From Coemansia sp. RSA 1804 (lineage: Eukaryota; Kickxellomycota; Kickxellomycetes; Kickxellales; Kickxellaceae), in assembly GCA_027578815.1 (NCBI GenBank), contig JANBTH010000018.1, positions 1-61,180 of the forward strand: a DNA stretch of 61,180 nt, in the 5' to 3' direction. The translations under genes and the position numbers were made by a program. This document shows, one piece after another, positions 48,901 to 57,243 of this stretch. The notes below the pieces were generated by a model that saw nothing but the letters and a program-made list of their open reading frames with translations, had not been told where the DNA came from and did not search any database. The first letter of the stretch is position 1. Each line of letters opens with the position of its first letter.

Positions 48901-51900
48901 GACGCTGAGCGATGTTATCAGGGAGGGGCTTGACGAGAAGGAGAGCTGGCGACTGTTTGGCCAGATCCTCGAGGGGCTTCACCACATTCACGAGCGCAGC
49001 GTCATTCACCGAGACCTGAAGCCAGTCAATGCGTTTCTTGACGGAGCTGGCGATATCAAGATCGGTGACTTTGGGCTGGCCACATCCAGCTTTGCACTTA
49101 TTGACACCGCCGCCAATGCGCCATTCTCTGCGCGCCCCGTCAGCCTTGATCGCAGCAACGCCAGCAACGCTGCCGAGGACGCGCTGACTGCTGATATTGG
49201 CACCTCGATGTACGTTGCGCCCGAGGTCACTGCAAAGACCAGCGGTGCTGCCACGCGGTACAACCAGAAGGTCGACATGTACTCGCTGGGCATCATATTC
49301 TTCGAGATGTGCTACCCGCTCAAGACCGGCATGGAGCGTGCCACTGTGCTCCACAATCTGCGTAAGCCGGAGATTGTGTTTCCCGACGACTTTTCGGCGG
49401 ATCGGATGCAGCTGCAGTACCAGATCATCAAACGGCTGCTGAGCCACAACCCGCGACTGCGGCCATCCAGTGCCGAGCTGCTTGAGAGCGGACTGCTGCC
49501 TCCAAAGATGGAGGAGGACGAGTACATTCGCGAAACCATCAAGACAATCGCCAACCCGTCGCAGCCGTATTTCACCAAGCTGATGGACTCGCTGTTTGCG
49601 CATTCGACGGACAAGCACATTGACGCTACGTTCGATTACAGATCAAACGACATATACGCCGAGCAGCTCAACGCAGTGTTTCTGGACCGTATTCGCGAGA
49701 CCATGACGCGCGTGTTCCGCATCCATGCGGCAGTCGAGCTATCGACACCGGCGCTGACTCCGCGGCTGGATCTGCTGGATACGTATCAGAAGCCTGCGTA
49801 CTATATGGATCCCAAGGGCAATGTTGTGCAGTTGCCGTATGACCAGACTGTTCCGTTTGCGCGGTATGTGGCAAGGACCCGGATGACCGAGATCAAGCGC
49901 TACTGCTTTGATCGGTACTTTGTGGCCAACGCTGCGGGTGGCCAGCCTGTCAGCCATATTGCCGCGTCCTTTGATGCTGTGACCAACCGCAGCGCCCACG
50001 CTGTTGCTGCTGCCGAGGTTGTCTCGGTTGTTTGCGAGGTGTTTGATGAGCTGCCTGCCTTCCGCCGCATGCCCATAGTGCTGATGATCAACCATATGAG
50101 CATTCTCGACGCCGTCCTTGCGTACTGCGGTATCCTGCAGCCCGCACCAGCTCCCAGCAACAGCAACACTAGTGATAGCGATAGCAGTGGTAGCAGTAGT
50201 GATGCGCAATTTGTGCGCAACGTGTGTTTCTGCCTCAGCGGACTGTACCGGGAAAAGGCACAGACCATTCGGCAGCGCATCCAAGTGATGAGTCTGACGA
50301 CGGGAGCCAAGCTGCATCCGCACTCGCTGGACCGATTGCAGCCATTCATGGATATCAGAGGCGATCTGGGCACAGTGCAGCGCGAGGTGTTGGCGCGTAT
50401 TGGGAGCGAGTGCGGAATGGGCGGGACCCTGTTTGCTGCTCGCGGAGCTGAGCTTTTCCGTGCCGCGGTTGGTGCCTTCAATGAGCTGCGGTACGTGGAG
50501 GCCACCGTGAGGCATTTTGGCGTCGCCGTGCCTATTACCTATGCCCCGCTCTTCAACCACCACTATGCGTACTACGAGGGCGCCTATGCGTTCCAGTTTA
50601 TGGCGGAGTCCTTGTCTACCAAGACCAATAAGGCCCCGCCCAAGGTCCTGGCTGTCGGTGGCCGCTACGATGGGTTGCTTAGGAGGTTCCGCCATCTGGC
50701 CGGGAGTTTCGTGCCTTCTGGCGACGGCTCGACGGCTGATGGTGGTGGCGGCGGCCGGAGGGCTCGTGGAAAGGCATCTGCTTCGGCTGCAAGAGACGCG
50801 GCTGGCGCAATTAACGGCCCCTCTGCATTGTCGTTGGCAGCAACCAAGGCGGGCAGTAGTGGTGCAGCGGTATCGTCTTCAAAGAAGATGCCATTGGCCT
50901 CTGCTGGTGCCGCTTCTGATGCTGATATTGCTGCCGATAGACTGTCGTCGATGTCGTTTGCACGCCGCACTGGTTCGCTACACTCCACAAACGTCTGGCA
51001 GCAGATGTATACGAAGACAGGAGGTGCTGGCCACGAAGAGACGGAGAGGCCAGGACGAGGAAGAAACGACAGTCACTACTCTTCGTCCATATCCAACAGA
51101 GCATCAACAGCTGCCGGAGCGAATGCGGGTTCTGCTGCTGCTACAAGGAGCGGAAGCAATAGCAACGCTGGCAGCGACACCGACACCTACAAGACAGCCA
51201 CATCTCCGTTGGGATCCGTCCGCATCGGCACAAACCTGTCAACGGGCAGCGCGGCACTAGGCACGGCGCCGGACGTCGTGTGTGTGGGCGTGCAGATCCA
51301 TCTGGATCTGGTGATCCAGGAGATGGCGCGGTACCAGCAAAAGGTCCTTCAGAGCGTCGAAAACACTGTCACCGCCACAACCAGCATTGCCACTGCGCCT
51401 ACGTTTGGACTGTGGACACGCAAGAGATGCGACGTGGTGGTGGCCTCGTTCGGCACCCAGCCGATGCTCAAGGAGCGGATTGCGCTGGCGCGTGAGCTGT
51501 GGACCAACGGACTACGAACCGACTTTCTGTTCAACGATGATCCCGAAATGACCATGGAGCGGCTTGTCGAGATCTGCACCGACCAGGGGATGAACTGGAT
51601 AGTTACGCTTAAGCGCAAACACTCGGCTTCAAAGTACATCTACAAGGTGAAGAACATTCTGCGCCGCGTGGAATCCGAAGTTCCCCGGGACCGGCTGATC
51701 GAGTGGCTGCATACGGATATTAACGAGCAGTTCAAGCTGGATCTTTTGGCACATGAGAGTAAGTCTGCGGGAGCTGCGTCTTCTGCGAGACTGCGCGCTG
51801 GTGGCGGTGCTCCGCTGGTTGCGAGAGGTGGAATGCGGGAAGTCGGCGCTGCGTCTGGCTTGGCTCGTGTTGTGGGTGCTGGCGCCGCTGGCGTTGGTGT

Positions 51901-52465
51901 TGGCGGAGCTGGTCTGGGTGCTGGCGGAGGTGGCATCGGCAGCGGAACTATTGGCATTGGCAGCAGTATCGGTAGCAGCGCTGGTGGCGCCATAGGCAGC
52001 GGAGTTGGCGGCAGCAGCATCATCGGCGGCGGAGGCGGCTCATTGGGCGACAGCAACACCGGCATCCACGACAACGCTCCTGGAGGGGGAGGAAGTAGCG
52101 GGTGGCCCGAGCTGACAATCATCAACCCGACCTTTTCATCGAAGAACCTGAGCCGCACAAAGCACAAGCAGAAGATGATGGTGACGGACCGCGCAATGGG
52201 GAGCGTGACGCGGGTGATCAACGACGTGAAGGGAGCGCCGGTTCTGGTCCTTGATCTGGGTCCCGAGCTGCTGCGCCGTCTTGCCGGCGAACCCAGCATT
52301 CTCACGGACCCTGGATACAAGCGCATCATGGAGCTGTGCTCCGCCCACCAGCGCGCCCATGTCGTTGAGCTGCGCTCCTCGATGGAACGCCATAAGCGCG
52401 AGGGTTGTCTGTACGTTTGGCTGTACTCTGTGAAGGGCGACTATGCGATAACGTACAAGCTGTAA
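45839..52465 (+). CDS. GCN2: eIF2-alpha kinase Gcn2, unusually large
   Basis: This 2208-residue kinase senses uncharged tRNA and phosphorylates eIF2-alpha to start the general amino-acid response. Domains in order: RWD (about 1-125, the Gcn1-binding part), a charged linker, a pseudokinase (about 235-530), the kinase (GKGGFG at 638-643, Lys 660, HRDLKP with Asp 1059, DFG Asp 1077), a HisRS-like domain (from about 1260; YDQTVPFARYV) and a C-terminal dimer and ribosome-binding region. Inside the kinase an acidic Ser/Glu/Asp insert of about 280 residues (from about 700) separates the lobes, and a Gly/Ala-rich insert (about 1985-2085) splits the C-terminal region. Yeast Gcn2 has 1659 residues. ATG 45839 is the first natural start; the longer frame starts at TTG. 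Confidence 0.95.
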   Translation: MDEATREIQQNELAALRAIFMDDYRDVETKTVWNVKQHTAEFVVQIRPTDDDLKSSVSVGLHVKLPKTYPRTAPLISLEDPVGLSDTQVQDAAAVVRSQVSGLLGNEMVYELAVAVSEYITEHNSAAQAARPSFYQQMVDRERAGREAQIEREAVQRRQQQEAFAVEQEDLQRRIMEELERKQQQVLVDQQRQQHLSDIADAVNSVAGRWAEGIQLLKFDHTVYLDPQLMAQSGKFTTVALEESSIADPLCAVYDAYPTDLVGASINLSDRFTVQCFVVTNLHYLTEQGRRSLERVSARIGDLAQIRHQNMVAVYGSRIEILEERSQNPGIRIWVLSDTLSAHDGSTLEDVLESCGAIATAQVRTYLRHMLLSLVSLHAAGFIHRSIMPSNILLTKEGKRRFVAKLFNTSYREEMIGLHRITPLSETIGDNVGNDIRVAPEVVDRPDMMGRKNDIWCVGVTGLQMVLGLDALQNVAIGNEPKILESNRESISPGLFNVLSKLLTTDHQLRPTAMEILNDSFFNQVLDGEPSVHRQALDSASRGLTFELQRSAARITEGKPQSQPPLPPAAPVAVVRNTAKRRPHQQRSPTVKPVATTATFTGPGLSSSSSSNNSADRIALRPLASRYRTDFEEIEFVGKGGFGSVVKARNLIDGRFYAIKKIKLDPRDNEGNKKIFREVTTLSRLHHQNIVRYYTTWVEEDYESMAAGALGMSGIPEESESLLSSDGDDSDDQSAASSDGLSIRMELSHSSWSTELSTSGTDSGSSSSDGSSRAGGTEGGEEAQDDVSDADSGPLEGSDASIGSSNNDSDDDDDVQICFASPTRSDTSTNNGIGGGDTSAAGVVIGSERQFSNEENNESGGALESLNPRVVDEDILAPGSGGRASNVFSAIRFGTMRAGKEGASGKRDRPSRAVMLKTYGPVREFAASTAEEEEEDDELGEKDSNSKSNSTGLGDELSYEQDAYQRQVFCTEGSGSHKQYRYRKDGVGRSKEPRRRSRRPVAQPSRKSQILYIQMEYCENKTLSDVIREGLDEKESWRLFGQILEGLHHIHERSVIHRDLKPVNAFLDGAGDIKIGDFGLATSSFALIDTAANAPFSARPVSLDRSNASNAAEDALTADIGTSMYVAPEVTAKTSGAATRYNQKVDMYSLGIIFFEMCYPLKTGMERATVLHNLRKPEIVFPDDFSADRMQLQYQIIKRLLSHNPRLRPSSAELLESGLLPPKMEEDEYIRETIKTIANPSQPYFTKLMDSLFAHSTDKHIDATFDYRSNDIYAEQLNAVFLDRIRETMTRVFRIHAAVELSTPALTPRLDLLDTYQKPAYYMDPKGNVVQLPYDQTVPFARYVARTRMTEIKRYCFDRYFVANAAGGQPVSHIAASFDAVTNRSAHAVAAAEVVSVVCEVFDELPAFRRMPIVLMINHMSILDAVLAYCGILQPAPAPSNSNTSDSDSSGSSSDAQFVRNVCFCLSGLYREKAQTIRQRIQVMSLTTGAKLHPHSLDRLQPFMDIRGDLGTVQREVLARIGSECGMGGTLFAARGAELFRAAVGAFNELRYVEATVRHFGVAVPITYAPLFNHHYAYYEGAYAFQFMAESLSTKTNKAPPKVLAVGGRYDGLLRRFRHLAGSFVPSGDGSTADGGGGGRRARGKASASAARDAAGAINGPSALSLAATKAGSSGAAVSSSKKMPLASAGAASDADIAADRLSSMSFARRTGSLHSTNVWQQMYTKTGGAGHEETERPGRGRNDSHYSSSISNRASTAAGANAGSAAATRSGSNSNAGSDTDTYKTATSPLGSVRIGTNLSTGSAALGTAPDVVCVGVQIHLDLVIQEMARYQQKVLQSVENTVTATTSIATAPTFGLWTRKRCDVVVASFGTQPMLKERIALARELWTNGLRTDFLFNDDPEMTMERLVEICTDQGMNWIVTLKRKHSASKYIYKVKNILRRVESEVPRDRLIEWLHTDINEQFKLDLLAHESKSAGAASSARLRAGGGAPLVARGGMREVGAASGLARVVGAGAAGVGVGGAGLGAGGGGIGSGTIGIGSSIGSSAGGAIGSGVGGSSIIGGGGGSLGDSNTGIHDNAPGGGGSSGWPELTIINPTFSSKNLSRTKHKQKMMVTDRAMGSVTRVINDVKGAPVLVLDLGPELLRRLAGEPSILTDPGYKRIMELCSAHQRAHVVELRSSMERHKREGCLYVWLYSVKGDYAITYKL

Positions 52466-52640
52466 GATTCCCGCATCGCACGCCTGTGGACAGCGAGAAT
52501 GGACCTGACGACAAGGAAGACATCGGGGAAGCCTCTTTTTTTGAATAGTAATAATATTCATATTTAGCAAGACTGTAATATGATGCTAGTTGCCAAGCAT
52601 ATCATCTTTAACGCAATGATAAGCAAGATTTATGTAAGCA

Positions 52641-52722
52641 GAAACTGAAATAGAAATAGAAATAGAAATAGAGACCGAAGCCGAAATAGACATAGAAATG
52701 AAAATTGAAATGGAAATGAAAA
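52641..52722 (+). repeat. Imperfect (GAAATA)n hexamer repeat
   Basis: GAAATAGAAATAGAAATAGA and degenerate copies (CCGAAATAGACATAGAAATG, GAAATGGAAATG) extend over about 80 bases after GCN2. It is a simple-sequence repeat in the likely 3' UTR. Confidence 0.65.
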
Positions 52723-52790
52723 GCTGGACAGGTTGCTCAAATAAACGCTTCATTATCTGCTGTAGTAGAAAGTGCTCTATTCGCCTCTAT

Positions 52791-52798
52791 TATAAATA
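52791..52798 (+). promoter_or_regulatory. TATA box of the small ORF at 52891
   Basis: TATAAATA, 93 bases before the ATG at 52891. A four-codon ATG frame at 52815 lies near or before the expected start site. Confidence 0.45.
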
Positions 52799-52890
52799 TT
52801 TTGCAGTATTCAAGATGGTTTTCTGCTGAATACCACTCTTTGCATATTTTTTTTACAAACTTGTTTTATATCTTTTTTTCAAACTTCAAA

Positions 52891-53139
52891 ATGGGAAAGT
52901 CAGAATATGCTGCCGCAGTCGAGCGCATAAAAAATTCTCCAAATAAAAAGAAGAATTTTTCTGTTAAAGTGAATGCTAAAAATTTGAAAGAGGCAACAAG
53001 TAATGCAAGAACAAAACTAAGTGAAGATATTGCTAAAGAATATAAGATTAGGGATGGCCTTGCAAGCACATATGTAGTTTCTCATGATTTAAATTATACC
53101 AAAACAGAAAAAGGTTATGATTTTTCAATATCTATATAG
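52891..53139 (+). CDS. Small lysine-rich hypothetical protein (82 aa)
   Basis: This AT-rich ORF encodes a mixed alpha/beta-looking protein: an N-terminal basic helix (KSEYAAAVERIKNSPNKKK), a strand (FSVKV), a longer amphipathic helix (NLKEATSNARTKLSEDIAKEY) and two closing strands (STYVVSHDLN and YDFSISI). The ordered pattern and regular helix make a chance frame unlikely. I recognise no family. I chose the ATG at 52891; the frame extends to 52801 with UTR-like Phe-rich sequence. There is no signal peptide or membrane part. A TATA box lies 93 bases upstream. It sits between GC-rich housekeeping genes (GCN2 and epsilon-COP) as an AT-rich island. Confidence 0.55.
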   Translation: MGKSEYAAAVERIKNSPNKKKNFSVKVNAKNLKEATSNARTKLSEDIAKEYKIRDGLASTYVVSHDLNYTKTEKGYDFSISI

Positions 53140-53502
53140 TATGTTGTGACAAATTTTATAATATATTGCAATTTACACAGTAACACATTAGTTGTTTCCA
53201 ACTTTGCAATAGGTTTAGAAAACCACAAGCTAAGCCTGTAATATGTTGTACAATGTTGGTTACTGTAAAGAAATACCATGTATGATCTATGCAGAATCTA
53301 TTTGTCAGGGTTTTCGTAACTGGGGATACTCCAGAACCAAGTCCCAATCACTGCAGAACTTGCCATCAAAATTTTAACGTTTTTTTCTGGTGCATGATGT
53401 TGGTTTGGGATACAGGAATTGGTATTAAAAAAAAGGAAAAAACCACCACGATAAAGTAAGCTAACATTATTTTCGTTAATGCTAATAGCTATTTTCATAT
53501 AA
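53140..53502. other. Intergenic between convergent small ORF and epsilon-COP
   Basis: About 360 AT-rich bases between two gene 3' ends. No open frame with an ATG start is supported and no repeat is recognised. Confidence 0.45.
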
Positions 53503-54477
53503 TTAATTTGAAACCTTGGCGTACTTTGCAGCCAAGACGTCAAACTCTGCGCTCTTTGCGTCCAGATCGCGGATGAACGGATGCGCAGAATCCGCATCTC
53601 TGAGCAGTGCCAGGTACTTTTCCCTACCATTTTCCGCCGCAACATCAGCACCTACAAAGCTGGCGCAAACAACAGAGTTAGCCAGCGTATCGGGGTCACT
53701 GGCATCCAGCAGCAGGGCCTCCTGGAGCAACTCGGATGCCTCGTCATACTGCGCCAGATGCATCTTGGCCGCCGCCCGCGCATTGAGCAGCAGGGGAGTG
53801 GACACCGACGACGCCTGCGCAAGCTCGTCAAATATATAGTAGGCGTCGGCATACTTTCCAGAGCCGCCGGACTCGTCGCCTCCGCTGTTAATCGCGGCCC
53901 ACGCCTCGGCCAACTGCGCAAGCGGAGAGTCCTCGGCCCACGACCGCACGCGGGCCATCAGCTTCTGCGCAAGATCCGCGCGGTTGATGCGCACAAATAT
54001 CGCGACCGTCAGCGCCACGCATTCCAGATTCCGCGGATGCGCCGCCAGCAGTTTCAGCGCCGCCTCCTGCTGCTCGCTGCCACCGGCATTGGCAAGCACT
54101 TGCGCCGCAACCACCGCAAACGTCGGGTTCGTTAGACTGGCGTTGTTGGGGGCGGAAACGAGTTTCTCTACCTTCTCCACAACAACAGCGCCCTTACCGC
54201 CGTCGCTGTTGTTCTGTTGCTGGTCAGCAAGGCCCTGTGCCAGCAGGCGAAGAGCCTGCAATAGAGGCGGCGATGACGATGTGGCCGTCGGTAGCGCATC
54301 AAGTACTTTGGCGTACTTTTTCTGTCCAATGTATGCGCGGCACTGAAGCGCCTGTTTCTCGAGCTCCTGATCGCTGTCCAGATGGGTCAGGGCAGACAGA
54401 TTGGCCAGCGCTTGTGAGTAGGCGCCCAGGTATAGCAGATTGCGCGCGGCGTAAAAGGTGTCAACAAGCTCGCTCAT
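53503..54477 (-). CDS. SEC28: Coatomer subunit epsilon (COPI)
   Basis: This 324-residue protein matches epsilon-COP, the TPR-repeat subunit that stabilises alpha-COP in the COPI coat for Golgi-to-ER transport. It opens MSELVDTFYAARNLLYLGAYSQALANL, which fits the family N terminus. TPR-like helices follow, with ERNxECxAL-type sequence (HPRNLECVALTVAIFVRINR), a DAYYIFDELA segment and the family-typical LLLNARAAAKMHLAQYDEASELLQEALLLDASDPDTLAN near the C terminus. It ends HPFIRDLDAKSAEFDVLAAKY, as in relatives. It is GC-rich, intronless and slightly longer than most family members owing to Gly/Ser loops. The gene symbol follows the yeast name. Confidence 0.93.
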   Translation of the reverse strand: MSELVDTFYAARNLLYLGAYSQALANLSALTHLDSDQELEKQALQCRAYIGQKKYAKVLDALPTATSSSPPLLQALRLLAQGLADQQQNNSDGGKGAVVVEKVEKLVSAPNNASLTNPTFAVVAAQVLANAGGSEQQEAALKLLAAHPRNLECVALTVAIFVRINRADLAQKLMARVRSWAEDSPLAQLAEAWAAINSGGDESGGSGKYADAYYIFDELAQASSVSTPLLLNARAAAKMHLAQYDEASELLQEALLLDASDPDTLANSVVCASFVGADVAAENGREKYLALLRDADSAHPFIRDLDAKSAEFDVLAAKYAKVSN

Positions 54478-55745
54478 CCTTTGTTATTTTTGATGTGGAA
54501 GAGTGGTATTATAATAACAAAAAAGAACTGGCGAATTTGAATTTTGTAGTGAAAGACAAGGAAAATGAAAAGCAACAACAATAACAACAATAGTAGCAAC
54601 AACTGGGAATTGGACGGAGATTCGAAGTTGGGAGAGCTAGTAATTGATTTGGAATCCTTTGATCGCTTGATCGGGATTTAGTATGTCCGACAAAATTTCA
54701 TGGAAACTATTTCATTCCGACCGTTCTTTTGTTGGCAATACAAGAAAAACAATAACATAATAATTTGTATCCGTGCCACTCTCGTATATATGTAGGTAGA
54801 TAGCATTGCATGTATTTTAGAAAATAAGAAAGTTAAAAACATAGGAGAATATTGGTTTATTTTAACGCGTTTCTATGTGTTTATTTTGCATGGCATAAAG
54901 GCGTCATTAGACAATGTATTGTTATTTCCGCAAAAATTAAAAGAGTCGAACATACAAATGAATGAGATGTTACAGAGAAACCGGGCAAGCCAGGCAACTG
55001 TCCACCAGAAATTTTTTTGTAACATAACCCCCGAGTTCGCTCTTTCCTTATTTTTATTTTTCATGTATCCCTTGCTCCCGCTCCTTGTTTTGAAACATGT
55101 AAAAAATAACTCATCATCAATATATTGGTATCCCCTCCTTATACACATGATAACCTTTTATTGTTATTCTCCTACTTTTCGCTCCAAGGTGAGAATAAAC
55201 AACAATGCAATATGCACGAGTAATAATTTAAATGCAGTTAGCATTCTTGTACAAGAAAAGAATGGGTAATGGGGAAAAAAGTATATTGTTTGCTATGTGC
55301 AGAATATAAAAGGTTTTTCTTTTTTTTGGTTTACCTTTTTGCTGCGTTGTATTTGCTTATATGCATACAATGGATATTTCAGAAGAAAAACGAAAATTTT
55401 AATAACTCGGAGAAAATAGATAAAATAGCACACGAGTATGATTTTCACATGGGCTCCCTCATATCTCATGTCTAGTGTATGGAAATTGGTGTTTTTTGTG
55501 GCATGTTGCAAGTAGTAAATGGTAGTAAGCACATGAATCAATGCGAGGGAACTAGGAACGGAATTTTACAGCTGACTATAAAGTGGAAGGCAAAATGTAA
55601 TTGATCCTTCGACTCGCTTTTTTATTTATTTTTTTGTTCGTTCTATTCTCGGCAGTCCTGAGAAAGCCGTTATCATTTGCCACATAAACACAGTTACAGA
55701 TACACACCCACACATATTTACTAGAAACAAAAACAATAACCAGAA
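54478..55745. other. Divergent intergenic, epsilon-COP to MFS transporter
   Basis: About 1.27 kb, AT-rich. Frames of 60-130 codons here (for example 54877-55269) begin at GTG or TTG and read low-complexity or hydrophobic sequence on both strands, so none is called. A CAACAATAACAACAATAG-type tract lies at 54575-54602. No RNA gene recognised. Confidence 0.45.
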
Positions 55746-57230
55746 ATGTCCAAGGAGCGAGTAAAGTCGCAGGATCTTGGGATAACAAGGTACCAGCTGT
55801 TCTGCGTGATTGCAGCGTCGGCCAGCTCAATCAATTCGGGATGGAACCTGGCGGTGACCAACATCGCAGGCGACATCATAACCAAGTGTCTGGGCGGGCC
55901 ACAGCGCAGCATTGGCGGCTTGCCGTCGTGCATCCCAACAAGCGACATCGTGTGGGGCGTGGCCGTTGGAGCGTACGCGCTGGGCGCATTGTGCGGAGCG
56001 TTGTCAAGCACGAAGTTTTCAAACAAGTACGGCCGGCGGTGGGTGCTGCTCTACTCGAACGTGGTTGGGCTGGGCGCATCGGTGGTGCTTGCGCTGTCGG
56101 CCAACATCGCAATGGTGATGGTTGGGCGCGTGGCGGCAGGCATTGCGCAGGGCGCAGCCAACGGCACATTCACAACGTATGTGGTGGAGATAACCACACC
56201 ACGCGCTCGCACTTCGCTGGCTAGCATGACGCAGATGGCTGTGAGCACAGGGATGCTGCTTGCCTTTGCCCTCTCGCTGGCTGCGCTCGAGCCGCCGCTC
56301 TGGCGCGTGTTGTTCGGCGTCACCGGGATGCTGTGCATTGTCAGCATGGCGCTGATGTGTCTGTGCGTAGAATCGCCTCGGTGGCTGGGCATGAATGGCC
56401 GCGCCGCGCAGGCAGAGGCAGCGCTGGTGCGGTTGCGCAGCGGCGCCGACGTAACCGAGGAGCTGGATCTAATCACGATGACAGCAAGCAATGGTGGCTC
56501 GAGTCGCACGGCGTCGGTGGTGGAGCTGCTATGTGGCCGGACGCCAGACAACCTGCGGCACCAGCTGCTGGTGGCCGTCGGACTGATGTTCTTCCAGCAG
56601 GCCAGCGGAATCAGCTCCATCGGCTTCTTCTCAACCACGCTGTTTTCCAGCATCTCGTCCAGCTCCAATTCAGCACACGATGTGAGCAAGCCGACGGTTC
56701 CGCAGGAGCTATCGGTGGTTCTGATGGCTGCAGGCGCGGCTGCCACGCTGGGTGGCATGTTTCTGGCCGGCTACTGGGGCCGACGCCCATTGCTGCTGGC
56801 CGGCCACGGCGGAATGGCTGTCTTCAGCGTTCTGGTGGCAGCAGGCAATCTGGCAGCGGCTCCGCGTCTGGCGGTTGGCGCCGTGTTTCTGTACTTTATA
56901 ATTTTCTTTATCGGGCCAGGCCCGCTGCCGTGGGCAATTCCGAACGAGCTGACGCCAACATACGCTTCGGCCGCCGTCATGGCTGTCAACAACAGCGTGT
57001 GCTATCTGGGCATCTTTATCGTGGGTCTGGCATTTGCGCCGCTGCTGTCGCTCACCGGTGGCTACACATTCCTCATATTCGCCGCTACCAACGCCGCTGC
57101 TTTTGTCTTCCTGCTGCTGTTTCTGCCCGAGACCAAGGATGGCGACGTTGCCGAACTCGTTGCCGTCCACTCGGTTGGCATCCACCGCGTCTGGCCCGTC
57201 AAACGCAAGTGCGTCACTCCTAACGACTAG
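55746..57230 (+). CDS. MFS sugar-type transporter (GLUT/HXT-like)
   Basis: This 494-residue protein has twelve hydrophobic segments and the marks of the sugar porter family: GRRWVLLYSN after helix 2 (the D/N-K-x-GRR loop), GRVAAGIAQGA, the central loop with ESPRWLGMNGR (the PESPR motif), FFQQASGISSIGFFST (the QQxSGIN motif), GRRPLLLAG in the second half, GPGPLPWAIPNEL and the closing LPETKD. The PGPLPW form and overall length are closer to GLUT-type carriers than to yeast Hxt proteins. The substrate is probably a hexose or polyol, by inference. Its stop codon lies 13 bases from that of the convergent gene at 57244, so the 3' UTRs must overlap. It is GC-rich and intronless. Confidence 0.9.
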   Translation: MSKERVKSQDLGITRYQLFCVIAASASSINSGWNLAVTNIAGDIITKCLGGPQRSIGGLPSCIPTSDIVWGVAVGAYALGALCGALSSTKFSNKYGRRWVLLYSNVVGLGASVVLALSANIAMVMVGRVAAGIAQGAANGTFTTYVVEITTPRARTSLASMTQMAVSTGMLLAFALSLAALEPPLWRVLFGVTGMLCIVSMALMCLCVESPRWLGMNGRAAQAEAALVRLRSGADVTEELDLITMTASNGGSSRTASVVELLCGRTPDNLRHQLLVAVGLMFFQQASGISSIGFFSTTLFSSISSSSNSAHDVSKPTVPQELSVVLMAAGAAATLGGMFLAGYWGRRPLLLAGHGGMAVFSVLVAAGNLAAAPRLAVGAVFLYFIIFFIGPGPLPWAIPNELTPTYASAAVMAVNNSVCYLGIFIVGLAFAPLLSLTGGYTFLIFAATNAAAFVFLLLFLPETKDGDVAELVAVHSVGIHRVWPVKRKCVTPND

Positions 57231-57243
57231 ATCATTAATTTAA

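Larger units (their letters stand above)
52466..52890. other. Intergenic, GCN2 to small ORF
   Basis: About 425 bases with a purine-rich imperfect (GAAATA)n repeat at about 52641-52722 in the likely GCN2 3' UTR and a TATA box at 52791-52798 for the small ORF at 52891. Confidence 0.5.

Noticed and set aside
54877..55269. 130-codon frame in the epsilon-COP/MFS gap
   Set aside because: It starts at GTG and reads hydrophobic and low-complexity sequence; no TATA box or domain supports it.
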